The notes beneath the pieces are model-generated. The model ran no database searches and was not told the DNA's origin. It saw nothing but the letters and a program-made list of their open reading frames with translations. A program made the position numbers and the translations under genes. From contig NZ_FPCI01000002.1 of NCBI RefSeq assembly GCF_900116385.1, positions 1,219,515-1,283,514 of the forward strand: a DNA stretch of 64,000 nucleotides. Direction: 5' to 3'. This document shows positions 1 through 8,280 of the stretch, in pieces. The DNA comes from Pseudoxanthomonas sp. YR558. Lineage in GTDB: Bacteria; Pseudomonadota; Gammaproteobacteria; Xanthomonadales; Xanthomonadaceae. Numbering within the stretch: the first letter of the stretch is position 1; the number at the start of each line of letters is the position of its first letter.

Positions 1-1
1 G

Positions 2-130
2 TTCGAGCGCGTGCCGCGGGACGTCGCAAACTTCGTCAGGAAGCTCCCCGCGCGCGACGCGGCTTTCACGGTGTTGAGCCCAGATCGCGTACTGGATGCC
101 GAGCACGCGCCAAACGCTGCGATGGAGTGA
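2..130 (+). CDS. C-terminal end of an unidentified protein (partial)
   Basis: An open frame enters from the left edge and stops at TGA 128-130, giving about 42 residues (ending in ...EHAPNAAME) with a balanced composition unlike the arginine-rich shadow frames around it. Its start lies outside the window. No family can be named from so short a tail, and it could still be a chance frame. Confidence 0.4.
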   Translation, partial: FERVPRDVANFVRKLPARDAAFTVLSPDRVLDAEHAPNAAME

Positions 131-236
131 GGATACGCAGGTGTCAGGCGTGAGCTGGAGCGTCCGCTTCTGACCCGACGCGGACGGCCGGGGTGAGGCT
201 TTACTTCATGAGCCCCATGTATAGGGCTGTGTAGTC

Positions 237-686
237 TTACTCAGCTTGGCGAGAGGCCCGGCCACCTACGCGACGGGCCTCTTCGATCCAATCCAGGGCT
301 TCGCGGTAGCCTTCCTCGCTTTCCAGAACCCGATCCATTAACGGCCGCCCCGTCAGAGTGAGGTACTCGCCGAAGTCCGCAGGCGTGAGTCCGGCGGCCT
401 CGGCGGCTTGGTGGAACAGGTGCCAGCGCATTGCGCGCTTCTCACGTTCGTAGCGCGACCAGAAGTCTGGAAGGACCTCCGCACCCGCATGTACGCGTTT
501 GACCGGCTCTCCTGGGTTGCTGTCCTTGGGGGCGAGGCGCTTGGCGGCGGCGAGGAGCAGGTGTTCCATGTCCTCGCGCACTACGTTCCCACTCGCCGCA
601 TGCAGTTGACGTGCACACCGATCCAGGGCGGCGGATAGCTCGCGGAGCGAGGCCTGGAGGTACGGATTCGGGTGGTCTTTGATCAT
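237..686 (-). CDS. Hypothetical protein
   Basis: A minus-strand frame of 149 residues if the ATG at 686 (MIKDHP) is used. The frame stays open to an ATG at 782, but the extra 32 residues look less protein-like and neither start has a good ribosome binding site. The product is soluble and helix-rich, with many Glu/Arg/Ala residues and no signal peptide or membrane segment. I do not recognise the family. It is isolated, with no operon partner. Composition supports a real gene, but moderately. Confidence 0.5.
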   Translation of the reverse strand: MIKDHPNPYLQASLRELSAALDRCARQLHAASGNVVREDMEHLLLAAAKRLAPKDSNPGEPVKRVHAGAEVLPDFWSRYEREKRAMRWHLFHQAAEAAGLTPADFGEYLTLTGRPLMDRVLESEEGYREALDWIEEARRVGGRASRQAE

Positions 687-782
687 CGTTCGACAGTGCA
701 CGGGCCGCGAACTGCGCCCCATCATCAAGGTAGACGTCTGGCGGGGCCATTTCCCTATGGTGGTGAACGCGATATCTCCCAT

Positions 783-1153
783 GGCGACGAGTCGATAGTC
801 GCGAACTTGACCTGCGGCGCTGCCCCGGTACGAAGTGGCGAATCCCGAAGGATGCGTCGGCGGGGCCTACGGTCCTGCCGCACGACCATGGCTTTTCAAG
901 GAGGGGGCGCAGCGCGCCTCCCTTCTCTTGCGCGCGGGTTGCGATATCGCGCGCAAGCAGCGCCCTGCCAACATCGCACGTATATCCATCGAGCGATGCT
1001 GGATCGTCCCGGCATGCTTTAAAGGCTTCTTAAAGTCGCGCCGCGACACTGCATCGCGGTGATTGCGGGGAAGCTTTCTGCCTTCTGCGCTGCGCCGCAT
1101 GGCAGGCATCGCGTTTTTTGTGTGCCTGCGTCTCCCCCTAACAAGGCACCTTC
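783..1153. other. Intergenic stretch, no gene seen
   Basis: These 371 bases between the hypothetical gene and the SDR gene hold no convincing frame. Near the right end a possible hairpin (GCAGGCA ... TGCCTGC, about 1098-1132) lies upstream of the SDR start, with an AAGG element near 1144. This is probably the promoter and leader of the SDR gene, but no clear -35/-10 pair is visible. Confidence 0.4.
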
Positions 1154-2089
1154 ATGGCAGGTTGGAACACATCCGATATTCCATCGCAGGTCGGGCGAAC
1201 CGTCCTCGTCACCGGTACAGGCGGCATCGGCTTTCACGTATCCAAGGCACTGGCTCACGCGGGCGCCACCGTCATCGTGGCAGGTCGGAATGCAGCCAAG
1301 GGCGCGGCTGCCATCGCGCAGATAAGCCGATCATTGCCCAGGGCCCGGGTGCGCTTCGGTGCCGTCGACCTCGCCAGCCTGGAGTCGATCGAGACCTTCG
1401 CCGAGACGCTGCTGCGATCGCATGGCAGCCTGGACCTGCTGGTCAACAATGCAGCAGTGATGACGCCACCTCAGCGGAAGGAAACCGCCGATGGTTTCGA
1501 ACTGCAGATGGGTACGAACCATCTTGGACACTTCGCACTCACGGCCCGGCTGTTGCCTTTGCTGCGCGAGGGACGCAGTGCCCGGGTCGTGTCGTTGTCC
1601 AGCATTGCAGCGCGCAGCGGTGTGATCGACTTCGACGATCTGCAATCGTATCGTCGCTATGTACCCATGACCGCCTACAGCCAGTCAAAGCTGGCATGCC
1701 TGCTGTTCGCGTTCGAACTGCAGCGCCGGAGCGCGAGGGAAGGGTGGGGTATCCAGAGCGTCGCCGCGCATCCGGGCATCGCGCGCACGGATCTGCTCCC
1801 CAACGGCGCCGGCCCGAGCAGTCCACAGGCGCTGGCCCGACGATACCTGTGGTTTCTGTTTCAACCCGCCGAACGGGGCGCGTTGCCGCCGTTGTACGCC
1901 GCAACAGCGCCGACGGCGCAGGCGGGCGGTTACTACGGACCCGACAGATTGGGCGAGACGCGCGGCCGCCCAACCGCGGCCAGCGTGCCTGCGCAAGCAG
2001 AGGACCTCGGTGTCGCCGAGCGCTTGTGGCAGGTATCGGAGGGCCTAACGGGTGGCAGGTTTGGAGGTCGGAAGGCGCAAGGCGCGTAG
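1154..2089 (+). CDS. Short-chain dehydrogenase/reductase (SDR) family oxidoreductase
   Basis: A 311-residue classical SDR, probably an NAD(P)(H)-dependent alcohol/ketone oxidoreductase. The Rossmann cofactor motif TGTGGIG is at residues 20-26, the NNAA motif lies near residue 96, and the catalytic pair Y175/K179 is in YSQSK with a Ser in the preceding SLSSIA strand. It is slightly longer than the usual 250 residues because of a C-terminal extension, as in retinol dehydrogenase/WW-oxidoreductase-like SDRs. The substrate cannot be inferred. It stands alone and converges on a methyltransferase gene. ATG 1154 is the first in-frame start giving an intact N-terminus. Confidence 0.9.
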   Translation: MAGWNTSDIPSQVGRTVLVTGTGGIGFHVSKALAHAGATVIVAGRNAAKGAAAIAQISRSLPRARVRFGAVDLASLESIETFAETLLRSHGSLDLLVNNAAVMTPPQRKETADGFELQMGTNHLGHFALTARLLPLLREGRSARVVSLSSIAARSGVIDFDDLQSYRRYVPMTAYSQSKLACLLFAFELQRRSAREGWGIQSVAAHPGIARTDLLPNGAGPSSPQALARRYLWFLFQPAERGALPPLYAATAPTAQAGGYYGPDRLGETRGRPTAASVPAQAEDLGVAERLWQVSEGLTGGRFGGRKAQGA

Positions 2090-2115
2090 CACGCAGAAGG
2101 CCTGGATTCGCGGCG

Positions 2116-2150
2116 CGCGACAAAGGGACCATATGTCCCCTTTGTTCGCG
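2116..2150. terminator. Hairpin between convergent genes
   Basis: An imperfect inverted repeat (CGCGACAAAGGGA ... TCCCCTTTGTTCGCG, with two bulges) around an ATATG loop lies between the stops of the SDR and methyltransferase genes. It could act as a bidirectional terminator. No long T-run follows, so this is tentative. Confidence 0.4.
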
Positions 2151-2220
2151 GCAGGATCGCCATGCCAAGGCCGACCACGGGGCCGCGGATCGACGCACGG
2201 TAGCGACGACCCAACAAGTC

Positions 2221-3093
2221 CTACGCGAGAGCGGAGTCCGGGTAGCTGCGGTAGAGCCAGCGCGGCAGTCCGGGCGATGGTTCGCGAACCTTCCGCCAGC
2301 GGGTGAACAGGTACTGCCCCAGATCGTGTTCGCGGTTCGGCGTGTTGCGTAGGAACTCGACGATCACCGCGTCGGCTACCTTGCCGCCGCGGTTGAGGTG
2401 CACATCGGAGGTAAACGACACCTCAGCCTCGAACCCGGCGTGCATCATCAGCTCATGCAACTCATGCCGCGTGTACTCGCGGTTGTGACGTCCGTAGGGG
2501 CCATAGCCGGAGTAGGGATCATAGATACTCCAGCCCTCGAGCATTGCGCGCACGTTGTCGAAACGCGCGACGTTCGGTGTCGTCAGCACCAACTGCCCAC
2601 CCGGCTGCAGCACGCGCGACAGTTCGCGCAGGGCAGCCATCGGATCGTTCGTAAAGTGCTCCAGCACCTCACAGAACAGGATGAGCGAATAGGCGCCGTC
2701 TTCGACCGGGAGTTGGTCGGCCTCGAGGTTTGTGTTGAAGCTGTGGAAGACCTCGCTCCATTGCTGCTGGCCATCGACCCAGCGCACGTCCTGCTGGAAG
2801 GTCGCCGGCTCACTGGGGAAGTAGTTGACGCCGTCCAGCGCCAGTCCTGGGCGGTGCATGCGCAGCAGCGCAGTCATGAAATAGGGATTGGAGCCGATCT
2901 CGAGCGCGCGCCCAGCCACATCGGGCGTGATCGCCAGGGTGTACAGAAACCGCAGGAAGTCCGAATCGAGATAGCCGCGCATTCCCGAAGGGTCGGCATT
3001 GCCGATTGTCAGCGTAGCGAGCGCACCGTGAAGTGCGTCACGGTCAGATTCGGAGGGGAGCTGAACATCCTGGTATGCGTAGTCCATGCGCAC
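2221..3093 (-). CDS. Class I SAM-dependent methyltransferase
   Basis: A 290-residue protein with a methyltransferase-11-type Rossmann domain in its centre. Motif I is LEIGSN (residues 64-69); CEVLEHF and a following LQPGGQLVLTTPN correspond to the later strand motifs of the fold. About 60 residues precede the domain and about 80 follow, with several aromatic residues (YDPYSGYGPYG) that may shape the substrate site. The acceptor is unknown. Proteins of this shape often sit in glycan or polysaccharide loci, but the neighbours here (SDR, tRNA) do not support any pathway. No signal peptide or membrane segment. Confidence 0.8.
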   Translation of the reverse strand: MRMDYAYQDVQLPSESDRDALHGALATLTIGNADPSGMRGYLDSDFLRFLYTLAITPDVAGRALEIGSNPYFMTALLRMHRPGLALDGVNYFPSEPATFQQDVRWVDGQQQWSEVFHSFNTNLEADQLPVEDGAYSLILFCEVLEHFTNDPMAALRELSRVLQPGGQLVLTTPNVARFDNVRAMLEGWSIYDPYSGYGPYGRHNREYTRHELHELMMHAGFEAEVSFTSDVHLNRGGKVADAVIVEFLRNTPNREHDLGQYLFTRWRKVREPSPGLPRWLYRSYPDSALA

Positions 3094-3235
3094 CGTTTCC
3101 TTATTGGGGCCGCGAGGTTATCACGTGTCCGAGCGCATGATGCCTCGATGCTCGATTGGGGCCTCGCCAACTGCTACGGCGAGCACGGGTTGGAGCAGGA
3201 CGGGGGTCAAGTTGCAACGCATGGCCCCACAAACG

Positions 3236-3260
3236 AAAAAACCCTGGAGGTCCAGGGTTT
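3236..3260 (-). terminator. Rho-independent terminator of tRNA-Leu
   Basis: A 10-bp perfect stem (AAACCCTGGA / TCCAGGGTTT) lies directly downstream of the tRNA on the minus strand and runs into a T-tract, the complement of the A-run at 3236-3241. This is the standard layout for a single tRNA gene. Confidence 0.85.
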
Positions 3261-3265
3261 GATCT

Positions 3266-3351
3266 TGGTGCCGGAGGTGGGACTCGAACCCACACGCTTT
3301 TAAGGGCGGCGGATTTTGAGTCCGCTGCGTCTACCATTCCGCCACTCCGGC
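3266..3351 (-). tRNA. tRNA-Leu(CAA)
   Basis: The minus strand reads GCCGGAG ... CTCCGGC-A-CCA, a complete 7-bp acceptor stem with encoded CCA. The anticodon loop CTCAAAA gives anticodon CAA (codon UUG). A long variable arm (CGCCCTTAAAAGCG) marks a class II tRNA, and the T arm GTGGGTTCGAGTCCCAC is canonical. The length is 86 nt with CCA. Such tRNAs often serve as integration sites, but no element is inserted here. Confidence 0.96.
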
Positions 3352-3361
3352 GCGGACGCGA

Positions 3362-3367
3362 AGTATA
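3362..3367 (-). promoter_or_regulatory. Probable -10 box of the tRNA-Leu promoter
   Basis: TATACT on the minus strand lies 10 nt upstream of the first tRNA base, the usual distance for a stable-RNA promoter. No good -35 box is visible at 16-18 nt, which is common in GC-rich genomes. Confidence 0.5.
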
Positions 3368-3410
3368 GCCGAGCAAGGCCTCTCGCCGACAGAGCGGGGG
3401 CGCACGCGGC

Positions 3411-3998
3411 TCAATTGACCTGGTCGGTGCCCAACAGGCGCTCGCCGCGGCGCTGCCAGCCGCTGGTGCCCGCGTCTTCTTCCGGCGTGTAGATGCCGCA
3501 GCGGACCATCGTGCGCTGGTAGACATGCAGACTGACCGCCACCGCCTTGTCGCTGGGGTTGCGGATGGTGTGGTACTCGTGCGGCGGGATCAGGCTGCCG
3601 GCCGAGCCGGTGCCGGCCTCGATCGTGCCAGCCGGAATGAAGCGGTAGCGCACCTCGTCGTGCTCGGCCAACTCGTACTGGGTGATCTCCAGCCGGCCGC
3701 GCCACACACCTTCCACGCACCACATGCCCGAATGATCGTGGATCTTCGTGCCCTGGCCGGGGCCCCAGGTCATCGCGATGACGCTGTAACCGTGCTCCGG
3801 GCTGGTGTACAGCTCGCGGCGCGCGTAATGGTCGGAGATCGGCTCCAGCACGCAGGCCGGCAGGCGCACGTCCTCGTCGCAGATCAGTTCGCACAGCGAC
3901 TTGCGCAGCGCATCGGTGATGGCGCGGTCGTCGCCCAGGGCAACGGCAGCATCCAGCGAGGCGACCAGTTTGTCGGCGCCGGGGAAATCGAGGGTCAT
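3411..3998 (-). CDS. cdo: Cysteine dioxygenase family protein
   Basis: A 195-residue cupin that should oxidise L-cysteine to cysteine sulfinate with a mononuclear iron. The iron ligands appear as H87 and H89 (KIHDH) and H143 (PHEYHTIRN). C94 and Y160 (SLHVY) occupy the spacing of the Cys-Tyr crosslink pair of mammalian CDO, which many bacterial homologues lack. Start ATG 3998 (MTLDFPG) was chosen over a much longer upstream opening that merely reads through metX in another frame. It lies 98 bp downstream of metX on the same strand, so the two sulfur amino-acid genes may be co-transcribed. Confidence 0.88.
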   Translation of the reverse strand: MTLDFPGADKLVASLDAAVALGDDRAITDALRKSLCELICDEDVRLPACVLEPISDHYARRELYTSPEHGYSVIAMTWGPGQGTKIHDHSGMWCVEGVWRGRLEITQYELAEHDEVRYRFIPAGTIEAGTGSAGSLIPPHEYHTIRNPSDKAVAVSLHVYQRTMVRCGIYTPEEDAGTSGWQRRGERLLGTDQVN

Positions 3999-4096
3999 GG
4001 CATGGCCCGGGTCAGGAAGTGGGGCCATTTTAGCCGCCCGGGCGGGGGAGGACGTCGTGCGGTGCGGAAATGGTCTGCTTTTCCTGAAGCGGGGGG

Positions 4097-5209
4097 TCAG
4101 ATCCCCGCCAGGAAGTCCCGCACCGCCGGCCCGAACCGGTCGTAGTCCACCAGGAAGGCATCGTGGCCCTGGGGCGATTCCAGCGGCAGGAACTCCGCCT
4201 GCGCACCGCCCGCGGCCAGCCCGTCGGCGATCTGCTGCTGCTGTTGCAGCGGGAACAGGATGTCCGTGGTGGCGCCGATGGCCAGCGCCCGCTGCACGCG
4301 CAGCTTGGCCAGGCCCTTTTCCACGCCTCCGTCCGCGTACTCCGCCAGGTCGAACCAGTCCATCGATCGGCTCAGGTAGAGATAGCAGTTGGGATCGAAG
4401 CGGCGCACGAACCGGCGCGCATGGCCTTCCAGATAGCTCTCTACCTGGAACTCCAGGCCGAACGGCTCCTCGTCGGGACGGTCCGATTCCAGCCGCACGC
4501 GGCCGAAGCGGCCATCCCACTCCAGCGCCGAGCGGTAGGTGATCACGCCCAGCTTGCGCGCCATACGCATGCCGGATTCCGGATAGGTGTCGTCGTCGTA
4601 CTGGCCGTGGTTCCAGTGCGGATCCAGGCGGATCGCCTCGCGCTGCAGCGAACGGATCGCGATGGAGAACGGCAGCGCCTGCGCACTGCCGGAAATGTTG
4701 ATGTGCGTGCGCGCGGCGCCCGGATGCAGCAGCAGGTAGGCCAGCGCCGTCATGCCGCCCATCGAATTGCCGATGATGCAGGCCAGCTGCTCGATGCCCA
4801 GCCCGCGCACCACGTCGAACGCCGCATTCGCGCCGTCTTCCACCGACAGCTCGGGGAAGTCGAGGCGGTACAGCGCGCCGGTATCCGGATTGATCGAGGC
4901 CGGTCCGGTGGAACCCTTGCAGCTGCCGAGCGAGTTCACGCAGACGACGAACCACCGATCCGTGTCGATCGGCTTGCCCGGGCCCAGCATCGGCTCCCAC
5001 CAGCCTTCCTCCGGATTGCCGGGATTGCGCGCGGCATGTGCGTCGGGCGACAGCCCGGTGACGATCAGCACCGCGTTGTCGCGGCGTTCGTTCAACGAAC
5101 CCCAGGTTTCGTACGCCACACGCGCCCCGTGCAGCTCGCCGCCACGCTTCATGCGGAACGGCGAGGACAGGGGATGGAAACGGGTGCCAGGGGGCATGAA
5201 TTCGGTCAT
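4097..5209 (-). CDS. metX: MetX-family homoserine O-acyltransferase, probably O-succinyltransferase
   Basis: A 370-residue alpha/beta-hydrolase that activates homoserine for methionine synthesis. The catalytic triad reads S149 (GNSMGG), D316 (TTDILFP) and H349 (GHDAF). GSTGPASINP and GPGKPIDTDRWFVV are MetX signatures. Xanthomonadales MetX proteins of this type are known to use succinyl-CoA; the GNSMGG nucleophile elbow and the NPGNPEEGWW segment suggest the same here, but the acyl donor is inferred. The gene sits upstream of cysteine dioxygenase. ATG 5209 is the first start; a second ATG four codons later (5197) is possible. Confidence 0.9.
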   Translation of the reverse strand: MTEFMPPGTRFHPLSSPFRMKRGGELHGARVAYETWGSLNERRDNAVLIVTGLSPDAHAARNPGNPEEGWWEPMLGPGKPIDTDRWFVVCVNSLGSCKGSTGPASINPDTGALYRLDFPELSVEDGANAAFDVVRGLGIEQLACIIGNSMGGMTALAYLLLHPGAARTHINISGSAQALPFSIAIRSLQREAIRLDPHWNHGQYDDDTYPESGMRMARKLGVITYRSALEWDGRFGRVRLESDRPDEEPFGLEFQVESYLEGHARRFVRRFDPNCYLYLSRSMDWFDLAEYADGGVEKGLAKLRVQRALAIGATTDILFPLQQQQQIADGLAAGGAQAEFLPLESPQGHDAFLVDYDRFGPAVRDFLAGI

Positions 5210-5236
5210 CCGCCAAGTGTAGCGATCCGGGCGCCG

Positions 5237-6169
5237 CTATTCGCCCCGCCAGCGCAGCCCGGCGCGCACGGGCAGATGATCCGAGCCGATGTCCGGCCCG
5301 CGTTCGGCGCCGGTGCCCGCGAACGACGACGACACCAGTACGTGGTCTATGCCCACGCCGAGGAAGCCGTGTCCCTCACTGGGGTAGGTGGGTGCCCAAC
5401 CGGTGATGCGCGTCAATGGACGCATGCGAGGATCCCGCAGGGCGCTCGACCAGGGCGTTGCATTGAGGTCGCCGGCCACGATCGTCGGCTGGCGCGACGC
5501 TTGCGCCGCCAGCGTGCGCAGCAGTCGGTCGCGTGCGACGAATTTGCGGGTGGCCATCGGTGGCTTCGGATGCGCCGCGATGAACTGGACGGCACGTCCA
5601 TCGACATCCAGCGTGGCCTCCATCCTCAAGGCACCCAGCGAATCGGCCAGCACGCGCACATCGCGCAAGGGTCGGTCGGACAGGATGCCCAGTCCGGGAG
5701 GCGAGGCCAGAGGATGCAGCGCCTGGTGCGGGAATCCGCCGAAGCGACGTGTCTCCAACGCCTTGGCGTAGTCCGGCGAGAGCTCGGTCAGCACCACGAC
5801 GTTGGCGGGCGAACGCTGCAGCCAGGCCAACAGGGCGTCAGGATCGCGCTGGCGGATGTTGACGTTCGCGACCGTCACTACGAGATCCGGTGATCCATCG
5901 GCGTGCGGCGCAGCGGGGCTCGCGGTCAACCACGGCAAAGCCACCAGCGGCAAGCCGATCAGCCAGCGTTTGTCGCGCAGCGCACCGAGCAGGCAGGCGA
6001 GCAGCCACGCCACCGCGTAGAGCGGCTGCCAGTGCGCGAACAGATCCACGGCCCACGCGAAAGATCCCTGGCCCGGCCACGCTGCGCGCTGCAGCGGCAG
6101 CAGCAACCCCAACATCGCGGCCGCAGCGATCCACGGTATGAGCCGGGATACGACGCGCGCGCGATTCAT
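5237..6169 (-). CDS. Endonuclease/exonuclease/phosphatase family membrane protein
   Basis: A 310-residue protein. About 90 N-terminal residues hold two or three hydrophobic helices (IPWIAAAAMLGLLLPL, LYAVAWLLACLLGAL, LIGLPLVALPWL). An EEP (DNase I-like) domain follows: VANVNIRQ, VLTELSP, a HPKPP segment, AGDLNATPWS and SDHLPV are the standard EEP motifs with the metal-binding Glu, Asp-Asn and terminal Asp-His. The catalytic domain is probably outside the inner membrane. The substrate may be a phosphodiester or a phospholipid. It follows the ccm operon by 49 bp on the same strand but has no known part in heme attachment. Confidence 0.8.
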   Translation of the reverse strand: MNRARVVSRLIPWIAAAAMLGLLLPLQRAAWPGQGSFAWAVDLFAHWQPLYAVAWLLACLLGALRDKRWLIGLPLVALPWLTASPAAPHADGSPDLVVTVANVNIRQRDPDALLAWLQRSPANVVVLTELSPDYAKALETRRFGGFPHQALHPLASPPGLGILSDRPLRDVRVLADSLGALRMEATLDVDGRAVQFIAAHPKPPMATRKFVARDRLLRTLAAQASRQPTIVAGDLNATPWSSALRDPRMRPLTRITGWAPTYPSEGHGFLGVGIDHVLVSSSFAGTGAERGPDIGSDHLPVRAGLRWRGE

Positions 6170-6218
6170 GCCGTAGCGAAGAGGCAGATCATCGTGGGCG
6201 CGTAGGCAAGGCAGCCGC

Positions 6219-7229
6219 TTACGGCACCACGCGGTCGATCGTCAGCATGTAGGCGTTGCCGGGTTTCACGTCGGCGGTGACGGCGGTGGCTTCCAGGTCG
6301 CCGGCGGTCGCGGTGGCGGCGCCGCCCTTGGAGATGCGCGCCACCAGTTGCACCTGCGGTAGCTGCGAGAGCTTCAGCGTCGGCATCGGGCTGTCGCCGT
6401 CGCTCAGCGCGACCGTCATCGGGAATGCCGCCACCGGCAGGCGCTTGGCCGCGACCGGCATCGGCGGGCCGCCGACCTGGCGTGCGAACACGAACAGCGT
6501 ATCGCCCGGCGCCAGCTTGTCCTTCAGGGCAGGTGCGAGGTCGACCGTCACCGTCAGCAGCGCAGGCGATGCGTCGGCCGCGGGCGCGGCATCGGCGAGC
6601 GGCGGCAGGCCGGCTTCGGCGCGCGCTTCGTTGATCTGCGTGCGCAGCGTGGCGGCGGTGTTGGGATCCACCTGGGCCAGCAACGGCTCCCAGGTCTTCG
6701 CGGCCTCGGCGGGCTTGCCTTCCTGGCGCTGGGCCAGGCCGACGAACCACGCGGCACGCTGGTGGCCCGGATTGATCTGGCGCGCGCGGTCCAGCAGCGC
6801 CATCGCCTGCGCATCGAGCTTGCGGTCGGCGTTGTTGAACAGGCGGGCCTGCGCGGCTTCCACCAACAGGTCGGCGTCGTCGGGCATCAACTGCACCGCG
6901 CGCTCGAACGCCTTCTGCGCATCGCCATAACGCTGCAGCGCCGCGTAGGACTTACCGAGCAGGCGCCAGCCCTCGGGTTCGTTCGGCTTCTTCTTCAGTT
7001 CGGCTTCGAGCTGGCCGATGGCTTCTTCCAGCGTGGCCGGGCCGGGGGCGGTGGCCTGCGGTTCCAGCGCGGCGGGCGTGCCGATCACGCGGTACAGCGC
7101 GAACGTGGCGATGCCGAGCGCGACCACACCACCGATCACCAGCGGCTTGGCCTTGCGCCACAACGGCCACAGCACGGCCAGCAGCACAGCGAGGGACAGC
7201 ACGATGGCGAGGATCACGAAGGTGGTCAT
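6219..7229 (-). CDS. ccmI: Cytochrome c maturation protein CcmI (TPR apocytochrome chaperone)
   Basis: A 336-residue inner-membrane protein with two N-terminal helices (about residues 4-20 and 31-47), then a periplasmic TPR region (LEEAIGQLEAELKKKPNEPEGWRLLG onward, roughly residues 66-195) and a C-terminal domain. CcmI captures apocytochrome c and passes it to the CcmFH ligation complex. ATG 7229 overlaps the TGA of ccmH (TGATG), so translation is coupled; a GTG-GTG extension upstream was rejected. It is the last gene of the ccm operon. Confidence 0.9.
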   Translation of the reverse strand: MTTFVILAIVLSLAVLLAVLWPLWRKAKPLVIGGVVALGIATFALYRVIGTPAALEPQATAPGPATLEEAIGQLEAELKKKPNEPEGWRLLGKSYAALQRYGDAQKAFERAVQLMPDDADLLVEAAQARLFNNADRKLDAQAMALLDRARQINPGHQRAAWFVGLAQRQEGKPAEAAKTWEPLLAQVDPNTAATLRTQINEARAEAGLPPLADAAPAADASPALLTVTVDLAPALKDKLAPGDTLFVFARQVGGPPMPVAAKRLPVAAFPMTVALSDGDSPMPTLKLSQLPQVQLVARISKGGAATATAGDLEATAVTADVKPGNAYMLTIDRVVP

Positions 7230-7687
7230 CACCACTCCTGGTCGGTGTCGTCGGTGGTCGGGGCCGGCTGCTTCGCGCGGCGCGCGACGATGCGCCCCAC
7301 CCAGACGCCGCCGGCGAGCAGCAGCAACAGCGGACCGAACCAGAGGATGTAGGTGCCGGGGGCGACGTCGGGCTTGTACAGCACGAACTCGCCGTAGCGG
7401 TCCACCAGGAACTGCTTCACCTGCGCGTCGTCCTTGCCCTGGCGCATCAGGTCGAGCACTTCGCGGCGCAGGTCATGGGCGATCTGCGCGTTGGAATCGG
7501 CCAGCGACTGGTTCTGGCACATCACGCAGCGCAGTTCGGCGGTCAGTCTGTGGAAGCGGGCTTCCTCGGCATCGTCGCGGAACTGCAGCGGCGTGGGATC
7601 GCTGACCTGCGCGAAGACCGGCGCGGCGACGGCGACCAGCAGGGCCAGCAGCAAGGCGCGCACCAGGAGGACGGGGGAGGCGCTCAT
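7229..7687 (-). CDS. ccmH: Cytochrome c-type biogenesis protein CcmH/CycL
   Basis: A 152-residue periplasmic thiol oxidoreductase that reduces apocytochrome CXXCH cysteines before heme ligation. It has a signal sequence with cleavage after AAPVFA (about residue 26), the hallmark LRC54-VM-C57-Q motif, and a C-terminal anchor helix (ILWFGPLLLLLAGGVWVG). ATG 7687 overlaps the stop of ccmG by four bases (ATGA). A longer upstream opening in this frame is only a shadow of ccmG. Confidence 0.93.
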   Translation of the reverse strand: MSASPVLLVRALLLALLVAVAAPVFAQVSDPTPLQFRDDAEEARFHRLTAELRCVMCQNQSLADSNAQIAHDLRREVLDLMRQGKDDAQVKQFLVDRYGEFVLYKPDVAPGTYILWFGPLLLLLAGGVWVGRIVARRAKQPAPTTDDTDQEW

Positions 7688-8280
7688 CGGCCGGCTTCGA
7701 TCTTTTCCAGCGCGGGAATCAGCTGGTGGTCGATGGTCGCCTGGTCGATGGCGCCGACGTGCTTCCAGCGCACGATGCCGTTGCCGTCCACCAGGAAGGT
7801 CTCGGGCGCGCCGGAAATGCCCCAGTCGATCGCCGTGCGGCCTTCGATGTCGGCCAGCACCATCATGTAGGGATTGCCGAACTGCTCCAGCCAGCGCAAT
7901 GCGTCCGGGCGCTCGTCCTTGAGGTTGTAGCCGATGAAGCGCACGCGCTTGGTCAGCGCGAACTGGGTGAGGACCGGGTGCTCGACGCGACATTCCGGGC
8001 ACCAGCTGCCCCACACGTTCATCACGTACGCCTGGCCGGCGAGGTCGGCGTTGGTGACGCGCTTGGCGGGTTCGTGCAGCAGCGGCAGATCGAACGCGGG
8101 CGCCGGCTTGCCGATCAGCGTGGAGGGCAGCGCATCGCGGCCGGCGCGGTCGGATTGCTTCACGCCGTAGTACAGCAGGCCCATCAGGCCGACGAAGAAC
8201 AGGCCGATGATGACCAGCGCGAAGGTCAGTGCGCCACGCGAACGCGGCGGCGACGGCGGGAGTTCGGAAGCGTTGTTCAT
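7684..8280 (-). CDS. ccmG: Thiol:disulfide interchange protein CcmG/DsbE
   Basis: A 198-residue membrane-anchored thioredoxin-fold protein that keeps the apocytochrome heme-binding cysteines reduced. One helix lies at about residues 18-38; the redox site is WGSWC94-PE-C97, followed by cis-Pro region motifs (DIEGRTAIDWGISGAPETF), in the CcmG rather than DsbA style. It overlaps both neighbours by ATGA junctions, so ccmF-ccmG-ccmH form a coupled block. Confidence 0.94.
   Translation of the reverse strand: MNNASELPPSPPRSRGALTFALVIIGLFFVGLMGLLYYGVKQSDRAGRDALPSTLIGKPAPAFDLPLLHEPAKRVTNADLAGQAYVMNVWGSWCPECRVEHPVLTQFALTKRVRFIGYNLKDERPDALRWLEQFGNPYMMVLADIEGRTAIDWGISGAPETFLVDGNGIVRWKHVGAIDQATIDHQLIPALEKIEAGR

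Noticed and set aside
1063..2352. A 429-codon plus-strand frame over the SDR gene
   Set aside because: Arginine-rich shadow of the SDR gene with no motif.
3266..3351. tRNA-Leu as an attachment site for an integrated island
   Set aside because: No integrase gene or repeat of the tRNA 3' end was seen nearby; the flanking genes look like ordinary core genes.
3411..5216. A 601-codon minus-strand frame covering metX and cysteine dioxygenase
   Set aside because: Only its last 195 codons are protein-like (cysteine dioxygenase). The rest is a shadow of metX in another frame, open because the sequence is GC-rich.
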